A DNA stretch of 64,000 nucleotides from NCBI GenBank assembly GCA_963082975.1, contig OY720344.1, positions 62,028,546 to 62,092,545 of the forward strand, read 5' to 3'. The notes under the pieces are model-generated. The model was not told the DNA's origin, did no database searches, and saw only the letters and a list, made by a program, of their open reading frames with translations. Positions 47,817 through 59,837 of this stretch are shown here, piece after piece (the stretch's first letter is position 1; each line of letters opens with the position of its first letter). The DNA comes from Labia minor. Its lineage: Eukaryota; Arthropoda; Insecta; Dermaptera; Spongiphoridae. The position numbers and the translations under genes were made by a program.

Positions 47817-49516
47817 CAGGGGTCGGCAACCTTTTAGCTGTGGTGTGCCAAGCCACTCTATCAATATGATATGCCGCCTTAATTCTAAATTATATAATGG
47901 GGTTCTAGAGGAGAAGAATTTTTTACCAAATTTATCTTTTGAACATATTTATTAAAAAAATAACATAAAATTCTAATATAAATTAAAAAATTTTAATGCG
48001 AACCTTGCCCCTGCACATTTATGCTTAATATTTCAATATCAGGGGTATAATTTGTGACTTTTAATTTAATACAAGATCCTGAATGTTCAGTTGTTAAACC
48101 ACTTCTTTGTGGACTCAAAATATGTTTCATGTGAGAAAAAATTTGTTCACAGAGATATGTGGAACCAAAAGCGGAAAGGAGAGCACATGCAATTTTCTTT
48201 AAATAATTAAATCTTTCCGGCAATGACACCCAACAATTTAATATAGCAGTCGATTTTTCCATAGAGTCATCTTCCAGATTTTTTCGTAATTCCTTAAATT
48301 TTGTTTTCCATAATTCTGAAGATATTAGTTCGATAAGTTCTATTTCAAAATTATCAACATTCATCCATTCAAAAATTGAAAAATCAAACGGTATTATTAA
48401 TGGATCTATTAAATCTGGTTTTATGAGGAAGGAAAATATAGGCACATGAGCTTCAAAGTCTTTGCATCTTTTGGAAAATTTATCTTTAAGTGCTTCAACG
48501 AAGGTTTTAAGTTCATCTTTGTCTATGGTCGATTTATTTGCAAGCGCTTTATTATTTGGGAAGTATTTGTAGGTACTAGTATTAATTCACATAAAAATAT
48601 ATTTAATTTTGTAGCAAATCCTGTCCAATATTCAAAAAGTTCGAGCACAGTTTGGCGCTTTACTTGCAATCTTAAGATTAGTTCATTGAGATGTTTAGTT
48701 ATATCAGTCAGAAATATGAATTTCCATAACCATTCTTTATCGTTCAATTTGGGGAAATGTTGTTCCTTTTCATTAAGAAAAACTTTAATGTGTTCCAGAC
48801 ATGACACAAACTTATTCAAGACATTGCCTCGACTAAGCCTTCAACGAACATGGCTGTATAAGGGGAGGTCAACATATTCACTTTCCATTTCATCTAAAAG
48901 AGATTTAAATTGCCTGTGTATCAATGAAGAGCGAGACACTATGAAATTAACTATTTAACAACAGTGTTCGTTACAGGAATTAAGCGCTGTGACGAAATTT
49001 TGGCAACTAAACTTTCCTGGTGTATTATACAATGGAAGTTCAATATTTTATGTTCAATATGATTTTCAAGAAGTTTGACAAATCCTCTATCCTTGCCAAT
49101 CATTGCAGGTGCGCCGTCAGTAGTTACACAAAATATTTTTTTGATTTTAATGTTCTTGCTGTCAAAATAATTTATGAGTGAAGCAAGAAAATCCTGCCCC
49201 TTAGTTGTCCCAGACCGAGGAATCAAATTGCACAATTCTTCATAAACTTGACCTTTATCACAATACCGTGCAAATACTGCAAGCCGCGCAATATCATTTA
49301 CATCGGTACTTTGTCACTCCGAATGCGCTCTCACTCACCCTTCGCGCTGATTTTCGTGACATTGGTGAGCCACGTTAGATAAATAATTATAATTAAACAT
49401 TTTCTCTTATTTAAAAATCACTTCGTCTCGATATTTTCGGGATTTCCCTGATTACTTTATAGAGTGCCATTCAGAACCCCAAGGCTGGCACGCGTGCCAT
49501 AGGTTGCCGACGCCGG
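47817..49516 (-). mobile_element. hAT transposon with 8-bp target duplications
   Basis: Terminal inverted repeats: left CAGGGGTCGGCAACC, right end complementary to CCGGCGTCGGCAACC, continuing into a GTGTGCCAAGCC / GCACGCGTGCCAGCC region. Flanking 8-mers AACTATTG (47809-47816) and ATCTATTG (49517-49524) differ at one base, as expected for an aged hAT target duplication. The interior is a broken transposase gene on the minus strand. Confidence 0.85.
47993..49235 (-). pseudogene. hAT transposase, degraded (ZBED/SCAND3-like)
   Basis: Three minus-strand frames give consecutive parts of one hAT protein. At 49235-48951 is the catalytic region with VTTDGAPAMIGKDRGFVKLL and NFHCIIHQESL. At 48819-48523 is a middle helical part. 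At 48445-47993 is the C-terminal dimerisation region with ALLSAFGSTYLCEQIFSHMK and LSPQRSGLT. Stops and frameshifts separate the parts and the N-terminal BED finger was not seen. Not functional. The plus frame at 48446-48958 is a shadow. Confidence 0.8.
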
Positions 49517-49524
49517 ATCTATTG

Positions 49525-51201
49525 CATAATATGCTATTTATACTTATAGTAATTATAAAAGAGGAGACAGAGTAAAGGAAGGGAAGTTAAAAAAAAAGTA
49601 AAAACATCGTATAAATTGAATAATATATATAATTTGTTTGTAAGAGGATTAAAACAGTATAATAGAGGACATCGCGTTGTTTTTATGCCATCAAAACGTC
49701 AATTAGGTAAGTGATTTTTTATAAAATAAATTAATTTTTTATATATTAGCTAATATCAAATAAAAATCTTTGGAGATAACAATTGGATCTCTTATTAAAA
49801 ATACACTTTAAAAAGATATAGATAATTAGTAACAATTTCTAATTATGTAAATTTACAAAATGAATAGCAATTGAAAATAATACAGATAAGGTTTTTCTTT
49901 ATTCATTGATCATTATTATGTATATCCTCTACATTATACTAAATTATATAATCAGCCTTGTATGTACATTTTAGGCCATATATATAATTTTAAATTAATT
50001 TTTGTTATAAACCATTCATTAATAAAATTCAATCTTCTCTAACAATTTTTTATTCGTCTCAGAGATCACATCTGTAGCTTTTCGACAACAAACAAATAAA
50101 TAATAAATAATATCTTATATATACCTAAATTATTTTAATTTCAAATAATTATATATATATCTATATATATCTATAGATATATATATATATCATGTATATT
50201 CAATTGATTATAGATTTGGTTCGTTGAACTTAAATATCCAAATGTATCCAATTTGTTATTTTCTAAAACAATACAAATATTAATTTGACAAATTTTCTTT
50301 AATATTTTTTCAATATTTGAAAAAAATAATGATTGTGTTCATAATAATAATTATTATTAATTTATTACATAAGAAGAGAAAAAGGAGAGGTCATGGTAAT
50401 TTTGATAAAATCAAAGTTTATAATAATTACAATAATTACACAATAATTGAATTGAATAAAAATCTATATAATTTTGTTTTATAAGAGAATAAAAATAGTA
50501 TAAGAGTAGGAATTGTGTTGAAAACATTATTTAGGTAAGTGATTTTGATTTAAAATGGATTAAGAGGGTGAGTGTTCTAAAAATATTTAATTTATTGAAA
50601 ATATTTATTGCTCAATTTTAATTCTTGCTTTTTATCCATATCTAATATTCAATTTATTCATATCTATCATTAAAAATTTAAAATTTTTTTTTCTTTTAGA
50701 CCTTAAAATATTTTTTTTTTCTTTTAGACCTAAAAATATTTTTCAAGATTTCTTTAATTCATATATGAATTTGTCAATTTTTGAATTATAAAATCACTTT
50801 ATTGAGATTTAAGTTTAATTAATTAATTAATTAATTAATTAATTAAACTATTACTGAATCAATTAACAGGTTTGTATAAATATAACACCAGAGAATAAAA
50901 AAAATCATAATTGATTTGACCTTGGAAACATATTATTCGAGATACAGGGTGTTCATTTGATCTAAGTAGTACACTTTTCCAATTAAAATTGTTAATTTTT
51001 TTAAAATTATTTTCAAATAAATTAATTTGTTTATTCATGGTAATCTTTAAATGAAAATAAAAAATTGAGTCCAATATTTTGTAGAACTATCTGGATAGAA
51101 AAATTTATTAAAATAATCTCTTTAAATAAAAATTCTTAACCAATATAACCAACTCTGTATCACTTATACTCGAGATAACAATAGTGAATAATTTTTTTTT
51201 A
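49525..51201. other. AT-rich intergenic stretch
   Basis: No gene. A TTAA tetranucleotide run lies at about 50817-50845. Confidence 0.45.
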
Positions 51202-51209
51202 GTATAGAT

Positions 51210-52685
51210 CAGTGATTCCCAAACTGTTAGCCGCGGCTCCTTAGGGAGCCGCGATGCCATCATAAGGGGGCCGCGAAAAAATTTGAAATTTTCGATCATT
51301 TTTCAATTTTTTTCAATATTGTTTCTAAAAAAAACAAACAAAAAGGTCAGATGATGTTACGATGCACTGAAACATTTCCGATGGAGGAAAGAAAAATTTT
51401 CCTATTTTTCAAGAGAGTAAAAATTTATATAATAAGCGGGAGTGTCCTCCCCTAGACTTTCCCGCATACAAATAGGTATAAAGAGTTGTGAATGAATATT
51501 TAGAATGTGTAAACTTGGTATTGATAAAGAGCCAGTTCGTATTAGTTTATTGGTGTCAAATTTGATATTTGGTAACATTTATATATATATATATATATAT
51601 AATATATATATAGAATAAAGTGCTACTTCCGGTTAACTGATATATTAAATGTAAAAAAAACAGATATGGATATAATATAAATATTTTTAATTTTATTTTA
51701 TATATAATATATAAGGGCTGGCTGTGACGTCATATAATTTTAAATTAAGAAAAAACTAATGAAGATGATTTTTCTCGAGGATAAAACCAATACAAAGTGC
51801 ATAACACGTGGAGATATGTCCTCACGTGAAATTTGATATGAAAATAACCCTTCACTTCCTCTCTTCGATCGGCAATACTAGCACTTCCGGTTTCCGGATT
51901 TGCACTAAAAGTTGATCAATTCATCATACTGATGCATTAAGTAAATATACCAAATTTCATCAAAATCCGTTGAGCTGTTCAAGCTGTACACATCTATACG
52001 GAAGGACGGACAGACGGACGGACGGACGGACAGACATCATGCTAAAAATACTTTTTTCTGTTAAGAAAATGCATGATTCGTGGAGATATGTACCTAAAAA
52101 TATCCATAGGTGAAATTTGGTGTGAAAACAATACTTCCCTTACTATCGTCGGTCGGTAAAAAAGAAACGCTACTTGTATAGGTAAAATGTCACTTCCGGT
52201 AGTCAGATCATGATGAAATTTGGTATCTCAATTTTTTTCATATTTTTAAATCTATATACAAAATATGAAGCAAATATCTCGAAGCAAACTGGTACTTTAC
52301 TTGAAAGGTAAACGCAACCAGTGTAGGTAAACTACCACTTCCGGTTAACCGATTTTGACGAAATTTTGATAGAAATCTACAAACTATAAATAATATCGGT
52401 GTACCAAATTTCGAAGTCCTAACTTGATTAGTTTTTGAGTAAATTTGCTTACAGACATTACATACATACACACACACAGACATAATTCGAAAAATGGTAT
52501 TTTCCGACTCAGGGAGGTCTAAAACGTCAAGATCTATCGAAATCTCGAAATCGAAATTTTTTACGATTCCAATACTTCCCTTATACGAAGTATGCGGGAA
52601 AGTAAAAATCGGATGTATTAAGGGAGCCTCGCAAAAAATCCGATTATTTAGGGAGCTGCAAACCAGAAAAGTTTGGGAACCTCTG
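51210..52685. mobile_element. non-autonomous hAT interrupted by a Y-X composite
   Basis: Left end CAGTGATTCCCAAACT and right end complementary to CAGAGGTTCCCAAACTTTTC are hAT-type termini. GTATAGAT is perfectly duplicated on both sides (51202-51209, 52686-52693). The hAT arms are about 220 and 80 bases (with GCCGCGGCTCCTTAGGGAGC on the left). The interior is the Y-X composite. No transposase. Confidence 0.85.
51433..52604 (-). mobile_element. Y-X composite DINE-1-like element, copy 2
   Basis: Reverse-oriented and co-linear with the copy at 43260-44347, with the same Y-to-X junctions. Y 3' end at 51433 (TAAGCGGGAGTGTCC), Y 5' motif at 52592-52603, X 5' motif near 52148-52160, one TGACGTCA at 51725-51732. 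A short deletion has removed the second palindrome. Confidence 0.7.
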
Positions 52686-52693
52686 GTATAGAT

Positions 52694-53120
52694 GATACGT
52701 GCATATCAAGCTAAGGCTAAGTCAAATAATAAGAAGTTTTTAAATTAATCTTAAGTGTTAAAACTTAATAATTAATTATTTTTTTGTTGATTATTAATTT
52801 AGAGTATTTATTTCTTTTTCAATAATGTTTAAATGATATTTATTTAAAAAATACAATAATGAACCTAATAAAGCATTTTTCTGAGTGTTCTAGATACAAT
52901 ACTAATTAATTTAAATAAATGAATCGAGATAAGATTAAATTTATCTTATCCTATCATAAACCTTCATTAAAACAAACATTATTATTAAATTATTAATATA
53001 TTTTATTATTATTATTAATAACTAAGGGGGATGCTAAGACCATCTGACTAGATTTACTATTTATTAATTTATTATAATCTAAAATATATATATATATATA
53101 TATATATGAATTTATTACAG
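52694..53120 (+). other. upstream region of SDR gene 2
   Basis: AT-rich with (TA)n at about 53085-53106. TTTATTACAG ending at 53120 looks like an acceptor, so an upstream noncoding exon may exist. No promoter motif was identified. Confidence 0.4.
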
Positions 53121-53141
53121 TTGATTAATTTATCACACATA

Positions 53142-56100
53142 ATGGAACGTTGGTCAGGACGTGTGGCTGTTGTAACTGGATGTTCAGCGGGTCTCGGTGC
53201 TGATATAGCAAAAGAATTAATAAAACATGGCTTAATTGTGGTGGGTTTATCAAGAAGACAAGAACGTATGGAGCAATTGAAAAATTATTGTACATCAACA
53301 GATTGTAAAGGAAAATTCTTTCCAATGAAATGTGATGTAACTAATGAAAAAGAATTGGAAAAAATTTATCAATGGATTGATGAAAATCTTCATGGAATTT
53401 CAATTTTAATTAATAACGCTGGATTATTGCGAGAAGTCACATTTGCAGGTAAACAATTGTAAAATTTTTATCATAATATATTATAACCATGATTTTAAAA
53501 AAGAAAGGTTGATATAAAATTGAGAATTTTTCTTATTCATTCATTAAAAATTTACTTACCATAAATTAATATTTTGAGATTGATTCTAGTCCTTGTCATT
53601 TTATATTTCGAGGGCAGTTCAATAAGACCGTGACTTAAATTTCCCGTCTCTTAAATGTAATGGCAAGATCGCTCCTGACAGCAGGCATCTATCAGCTGAC
53701 TCCTGTCGAAATCCATTAATAGTAGACTACCTAGTGATTTGAGAAGAAAACGGAAAAAAGTGAATTTAATTGAAAATCGGTGAAATAGGAAACGAATTTC
53801 TCCCTCATCCACCGTATTTTCGGGATTTAGCCCCGAGTGATTTTTTGGAAGGGATAAAAAAATTGGAGAAACGTTTGACGAAGTGTATAGAGACCAAAGG
53901 AGACTTCGCTGAAAAATAAAATAATTTTTTTATCCATCCATTTTTATTCATTCAAAAAGTCATGAACTTATTGACCTACCCTCGTATTAATATTTTTATC
54001 ATTTTCATTTGCAACAGCTAGAGACATTTTAGTGCTATTGTATAATATATTTTTAACAATATTACTTGTATAAGATTAAATATATAATACTACTCCAGCG
54101 GTCGGGGTTCCGGGGTAAATTACCCCAAATGGGGTAAAAATGAAACTTTTGTGAGTAAAAAGTATATATTTTTAATTTGCTAATTTTTAGTATATTTACA
54201 AATTATTTTTTTCAACTTAAACAATTTAGTGACATATGCAGGCAATGCCATCTCACTCCCATACCACTAAAGATGCTAAAAAGAGGCGATTTCGTTTTTT
54301 TTTGCTCTTCACCATTGGGTAATATCAAGTTACACAAAAATATTTTAGGGTAATGATTAAAAAAGTTCCCCGACCGCTGTACTACTCTATCTATTATGTT
54401 TAGGAAAATTCGTTTGTGAGTTTATATAAATAAATTTGCAAATAATCGAAATAGATCTTAAAACTAAAATAATATAAAATTATTTACCAACATAATATTA
54501 TGATGGCATTTCACTAAACAAAATTGGGAGGATTCATTGAAATATAATATTATTTTTAGGTAATGGTTCAACGGATGGTTGGCGTGAAACACTTAACACC
54601 AATGTATTGGGTTTAAGTCTTTGCACAAGACTTACACTACACTCTATGCTCAAATATAATATTAATGATGGTCAAATTATTAACATGAATAGGTAAAAAG
54701 TACAAAATCATAGATCAATGCCATTTTTTAATTTAATTTTTTCTTTTCGAAAACACTAATAATTTTTTTTTTATTTAAATTTCAGCATTTATGGACATAA
54801 AATGCCTTATCCTCCAGTTTTAGAAATATCAATGTATTTTGCAACAAAACATGCTGTTACTGTTCTTACTGAAGCATTACGTCAAGAGATTAATCAAATG
54901 GGGAAAAAAATTCGTGTTGCAGTATGTTATTTTTGTTTTTGTTTTTTATTATTATATTTTTTATTTAATATTAAAATATTCCAAGAGGAGATATGTTATT
55001 ATTCTGTTTATACCTTTTTGGACTCAAAAAAATAATATATTTTGGAAGAATAAAGTGATATGATACTCTCTTCAAATTACTTACTTTTGGACAATATAAA
55101 TAATCGAATGCAATTTAAAAATTGAAATTGAAGCATTTTTCACTTTTTCTTTCTCTCACGCACATACCTAAGAATGTAATTACTTAATTTTAGAAATAAT
55201 GTTTAATAATTATTTATTACTTTTGATATCAATATCATTTGTATTGGAATATAAAAACAAATAATTGATGAATTAACTGTTTTTGTTGATACATTTTTAA
55301 AACTAAGAATTATTTATAAAAAATCTGGAATGTTTCCACTCTACTATCTCGCAAATTTGTTTTGGATAATTTAGCTTTTTTCTATATTTGAAAATTAATT
55401 AAAATTTTATTCAATCCGATCATAGGATTTAAGGTTTTTAACATGATTTTCACTGAAAACATTTTATTGAAATAAGAAGGCAATCAAATAATATCAACAT
55501 TGTTTTGATTTTTTTCAAAGCAAATAAAACCTTTGCCTTCATTTTTAAGTCGAAATTTAAAAAATTAATTCAGGTACTTTCAGCGATTCAATCAAGCTGA
55601 AATTTTATATATAGCGGTTTTATACAATTTTTATTCATGTGTACCAAATTTCATTATACTAGCTCAAACAGTTTTTGCTTAATCTTGTCTACATACACAC
55701 ATACACACACACATATATTTTTCTTAACCTTAGTGTAAATGACTTAGGGGCCTTCAAAACGTATAAAAACATCAAAATATCGACATCGAAAATTTTCGTG
55801 ATCGCAATACTATCTCTGGCGAGATACTAAAAACAGTTGAAAATATATGCGGCGTTAACCCTCATATGACATTTTAATGGGTTTATATACATTAGTTTAA
55901 TAATTATAATTTTATTTTCTTAAATTAAAAATATAATAAAATAATAAAATTTAAATACCAAAAATTTAATTGATATTAGGAAATATGGCCATTATACATT
56001 TTTAATACTAATTATCTTGGTTATTAATGAAATTTTGTGGGACGCTAGTTCTACCTGGCACAAAATAAAATACTCTATAGTACTTATGATAAAGTCTATC

Positions 56101-57431
56101 ACCCATTTAAAGTGGGAGCCTTTACCACAAGACTTGCTCTTATATTTCTGTTCATTTTCATGAGTTTGCAATAAACACATATTGGACCATGCCTGGAACA
56201 TATTTTTTTTAATTTTAATTTTTATTTATTTATTGTGAAATTAGTGGTAATAAATGATTAATAGAATGGATAAAATTAGTACTGGAAGTGGGAAAGAAGG
56301 ATGGGGTGGTTTAAAAATGACTAAAATCTAAAAAACTACTTATTATATAGTACTAGTATTTTAAAAAAACATTAATATAAGAAAATGTTAATACACTTCC
56401 GGCCAAAAAGAGAAACACTTAGATTACCATTTTTTTTATTTTACAAATTGAAGCATAATTAATGATTTATTCATTTATAGATTTATTTAACAAATAAATC
56501 AATAAATAAAGTGAGAAAGACAGAAAGGAGAGAGAAAAATGAGGTCAATTATTGGTGTATTAATTAACTTTTGCTAATGAAAGGAAATTATTAATTATGA
56601 TGATAGTAATAAATTTAAATATATGATTAATAATAATAATAATAAAATAAATTATCTCTTTCAAAGAAATATATTTATGATAAGCAATAAATTATATATT
56701 ATTAGACTGATTGTATTTATCAATTGAAAATTCTATCTGAACATTTTATATCAATGTAATTTAATATTTAAATTAAAATGTATTTGTTTTGCTCCATTTC
56801 CACTCCTCCATCCCGCCTTTAGCTCATTTATAATTAAAATAATGTTGATTTGAAATTTGAGTATTTAAAAGAACTTAGAACTAATAATTAATTCAAAATG
56901 TTTAATTTTTTTTCTATTTAGTCTTTAAATCTTTTTTGTTCATTGATATGTCATGATATGTTTGTTTTCAGACGTAGAGATGATTGTGTACGTGTGTGGA
57001 TTTTATACATATAAGATGTTTTTGTGTGTAAAAAAAATATACCTATATTTTTAAATTTTATAAAATTGTGAAAATCTCATTTTCTTGCTTTCCTAATTTT
57101 CTCTAACTTAGTTACTATCTCTAAGTTATAATTATAACATTGTCTTTTTTCAGAGTTTAAGTCCTGGGTATACACGTTCAGAAATCATTGAAGCATCCGG
57201 TTCGGATAAATTAAAGGGGATTAAAATTTTTGAAACATGGCCTGTATTGGAACCTGAAGATATTACAAATGGATTAGTTTATATATTATCTACACCACCA
57301 CATGTCAATGTAAATTATACATATTTCATATATATTTACGATTTATATATATAAAATAAAAATTTATGTTTTTTTTTATTTATTTTTAGGTTACTGAACT
57401 TACGATACGTGCTGTGGGGGAAACAGCATAG
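53142..57431 (+). CDS. SDR gene 2: DHRS11 / farnesol dehydrogenase-like oxidoreductase, intact
   Basis: Five coding exons: 53142-53448, 54560-54692, 54786-54921, 57154-57309, 57390-57431. They total 774 bases, 257 residues plus stop. Splice phases and the lengths of exons 3, 4 and 5 are identical to gene 1, so the two arose by tandem duplication. The start MERWSGRVAVVTG was chosen by alignment with gene 1; an in-frame Met at 53106 lies before a likely acceptor. Motifs: TGCSAGLG (12-19), CDVT near 64-67, NNAG (91-94), Asn117, Ser147, Tyr164 and Lys168 (YFATK), SLSPG. SRR after the second strand fits NADP(H) use. Family members are cytosolic carbonyl reductases; the substrate is unknown. AATAAA at 57465-57470 is a likely polyadenylation signal. 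Confidence 0.85.
53609..53984 (+). mobile_element. mariner deletion derivative in intron 1 of SDR gene 2
   Basis: Imperfect inverted ends CGAGGGCAGTTCAATAAG (left) and the complement of CGAGGGTAGGTCAATAAG (right). Inside, HPPYFRDLAPSDF (53804-53842) is the mariner block around the second catalytic Asp. The rest of the transposase is deleted or broken. The right flank TA is kept, the left one is mutated. Confidence 0.75.
54096..54379. mobile_element. hAT-type MITE in intron 1 of SDR gene 2
   Basis: Ends CAGCGGTCGGGG and the complement CCCCGACCGCTG, flanked by perfect 8-base duplications TACTACTC (54088-54095, 54380-54387). The 284-base length and the absence of a frame make it non-autonomous. 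Confidence 0.85.
55330..55829 (-). mobile_element. Z-family element, copy 4, in intron 3 of SDR gene 2
   Basis: The reverse complement starts AGTATCTCGCCAGAGATAGT and has the ACATATATGTGTGTGTATGT-type microsatellite (55680-55715). It ends with TTTGCGAGATAGTAGAGTGG near 55330-55360, so both terminal motifs remain. Confidence 0.65.
55830..57153 (+). other. rest of intron 3 of SDR gene 2
   Basis: AT-rich. A moderately GC-rich patch at 56030-56205 with a 69-codon minus frame is not recognised. It ends in TGTCTTTTTTCAG before exon 4. Confidence 0.45.
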
Positions 57432-57464
57432 TACAATAATATATATATATATTTAAAACAATAG

Positions 57465-57469
57465 AATAA

Positions 57470-57470
<1 letters not shown>
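57465..57470 (+). terminator. probable polyadenylation signal of SDR gene 2
   Basis: AATAAA 34 bases after the stop codon. Confidence 0.5.

Positions 57471-57472
<2 letters not shown>

Positions 57473-57529
<57 letters not shown>
57473..57529. repeat. (TA)n microsatellite
   Basis: Long uninterrupted TA run just after the SDR gene 2 polyadenylation signal. Confidence 0.95.
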
Positions 57530-57530
<1 letters not shown>

Positions 57531-57689
57531 GTACATAGAGAATATATATTACATATTAAAAATATTTAAATTTGCTTTTCTATAAATAGAATATTGCATT
57601 ACAAAAACAAACTTGGGTTTTTGAAGATAACCTCTTATCAAATATTAATATTTTTATAAAAAATTATATTTTTTTTATTTTTATTTTTT

Positions 57690-58470
57690 TTTATCTATCT
57701 CTGTGGCTCTACGGAACTCGAAAGTTCTTGGCTGCAGCAACCACACTTCTCCAAGAATCCCTATTCTGAGCCACAACCCTTCAATTCCTACCATCTCCCA
57801 TCTCTCTCACTTCCCTTCCCACATTATCCACCCACCGCGTCCTTGGTCTTTCAGACGGACGTTTCCAACTCGGTCTCCCCACCAATTTATTTTTCGTCAT
57901 TCTTTCCTCTCCCATTCTAGCCACGAACCCTTCTCGATTTTATAATTCTAACTATATCTGGAGATGCATAGAGGTCATGCAATTCCTCGTTATGCAGATT
58001 CCGGAATTCCCCGGTGACCTCAACTTCTTTGGCCCATAAATGTTGCGGAGAATCCTATTTTCAAATACTCTAAATCTACTCTCGTCTCCTAAGGTCATGC
58101 CTCAAACAGGCAAAATGATTGTTTTTTATATTTTAATTTTGATTTACTTTGATAATAATTTTGACGAGATAAGCCCCTTTACTGCATAATAGACCGATTA
58201 CAACCGATTACCTGATTGCAACTTCGATTTAAATTCTTCTCGAACATTATTATCATTCATGATTTCAGAACCTAAGTATTTAAATTTTCCTAAATTTTCA
58301 AATTCTACATATTGTATATTAAGACTTTGTGTATTAATACTATTTCTCTCTGTTACTAAATATTTTGACTTAGCACTATTAATTTCCAGCCCCACCTCCT
58401 TTTCTACTTCGATTAGTTTTTCTACGCTCTCTTTAATTTCATGCGTAACCTAATTCTTGAATTTTTTTGT
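57690..58470 (-). mobile_element. LINE family B 3' fragment
   Basis: Reverse orientation. The 3' end at 57690 is the complement of CTGTGGCTCTACGGAACTCG, matching the family B copy that ends near 21670, next to GATA-type repeats. Upstream is a 65-codon piece, GLEINSAKSKYL...KYLGSEIMNDNNV-EEFKSKLQSGN, of the region after the YADD box. Between them the frame is broken. Confidence 0.75.
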
Positions 58471-58709
58471 TTAATTGGATTCCGTTTGATTTTTTCCCAA
58501 TTTATCTAATTACATATTCCAGTACTATGTTTTTAATGTCAAGATTGTTTTATCATATTTAAAATATAATATTGTATTACTCAATTCATTATAATTTATT
58601 ATTTTATTTATTTATTTCTTCTACCATTTTCCTATAAAGTAAGGAGCATTTCTAAAGACCAATAATTATTGTCTACATTTAAGTGAACTTAACTTAAAAA
58701 TTAACTTAA
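58471..58709. other. AT-rich intergenic stretch
   Basis: Nothing recognised. Confidence 0.4.
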
Positions 58710-58780
58710 TGAACCGACCGACAGTTTGTAATAAATTTCCAGCTACAGAAACAATTTCAAATAATTTTAATATCTATATA
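58710..58780 (-). repeat. X-family 3' region fragment
   Basis: GAACCGACCGACAGTTTGTA and the following TTCCAGCTACAGAAAC match the X right-end region. The hairpin and body are missing. Confidence 0.6.
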
Positions 58781-59257
58781 TTTAATACGATAGTGTCCGT
58801 CTGTACGCAAAAAACTCCAGAGCCTAAACTACATAGAGTAAGGTAACCAAATTTTTCTGAGGTGAAGGGTACCTCAAATGATGAAAAATAAAAAAGAAAT
58901 TAGAATCTTAAGTAACTCCTGAGCTGAGCTGCGGGTGTTCCATTTTCCAGAAATATATATAAAGGAGAGTGTTTGTATATATGTAATTTGTTTACTTTTT
59001 TGTGTTGTCATAGAAACAGATAAATATATATATAATTAGAACCTCTCTCTCTCCCTCTATTTAAAATTTTAAAAAATTTCTTAAGCCAGGTAAATGAATT
59101 GGACTGGAAGATGAGATATGTGATTAGAGAAATTGGGGAAAAATCAACCGAAATGTAATTAAACAAAAAAATTCAAGAATTATGCTACGGATACGACTTA
59201 CATACTTACAATTAACATACAAAATGTAGAATTTGAAAAAGTATAAATATTTAAATA

Positions 59258-59760
59258 CTTAAGATCTCTAATCACGAAGGATAATAATATTCGAGAAGAA
59301 TTTAAATCGACGTTGTAATTGAGTAACGCCTGTTATTATGCAGTAAAGGGGCTTATCTCATCAAAGAGGATCAAAATTAAAATATATAAAACAATTATTT
59401 TTCATGTTGATCGATGACTAGGGTGACCATATTTCGAAAACACCAAACCGGGACAAACGGTATACCTTTTTTTTAGAACTAAATTGAAAAAATTTTGAAA
59501 AAAAAATTACGAAATGTCCTAAATATTGAAAAAACGGGACAGTAGGCTGTCCCGAAGACATTTTTGGGACAGAGCAACTTGGAGAAACTAGAAATTGGGA
59601 GAAACTGATTGGGAAACATCCGGTGGAAGACCAAGGACCAAGGTGGGTGGACAATGAAGGAAGGGACATGGGAGAGATGGGACAGGGTAGGATTTGGTGG
59701 ATGCTGCGGCTAAGAACTTTCGAAAACTGTAGAGACACAGAGTTAGATAAATATAACATA
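59258..59760 (+). mobile_element. LINE family B fragment split by an unidentified insert
   Basis: 59258-59410 carries the TCACGAAGGATAATAATATT...GAATTTAAATCGACGTTG block. 59575-59760 carries the family tail (GGAAGACCAAGGACCAAGG, AAGAACTTTCG, AGAGACACAGAGTTAGATAA). Between them, at about 59419-59574, is sequence with GGTGACCATATTTCG and repeated CGGGAC motifs that is not LINE. Confidence 0.6.
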
Positions 59761-59837
59761 TACAATAATAATATATAATTAATTTACTCATTAAATAAAA
59801 ATATATTTTACAAGAAAACAAATAAATGTCATATCTA

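Noticed and set aside
48446-48958. 170-codon plus frame as a gene
   Set aside because: Antisense to the hAT transposase remnant.
56400-56425. CTTCCGGCCAAAAAGAGAAAC as a Tc1-type terminal repeat
   Set aside because: No partner repeat or transposase sequence was found nearby.
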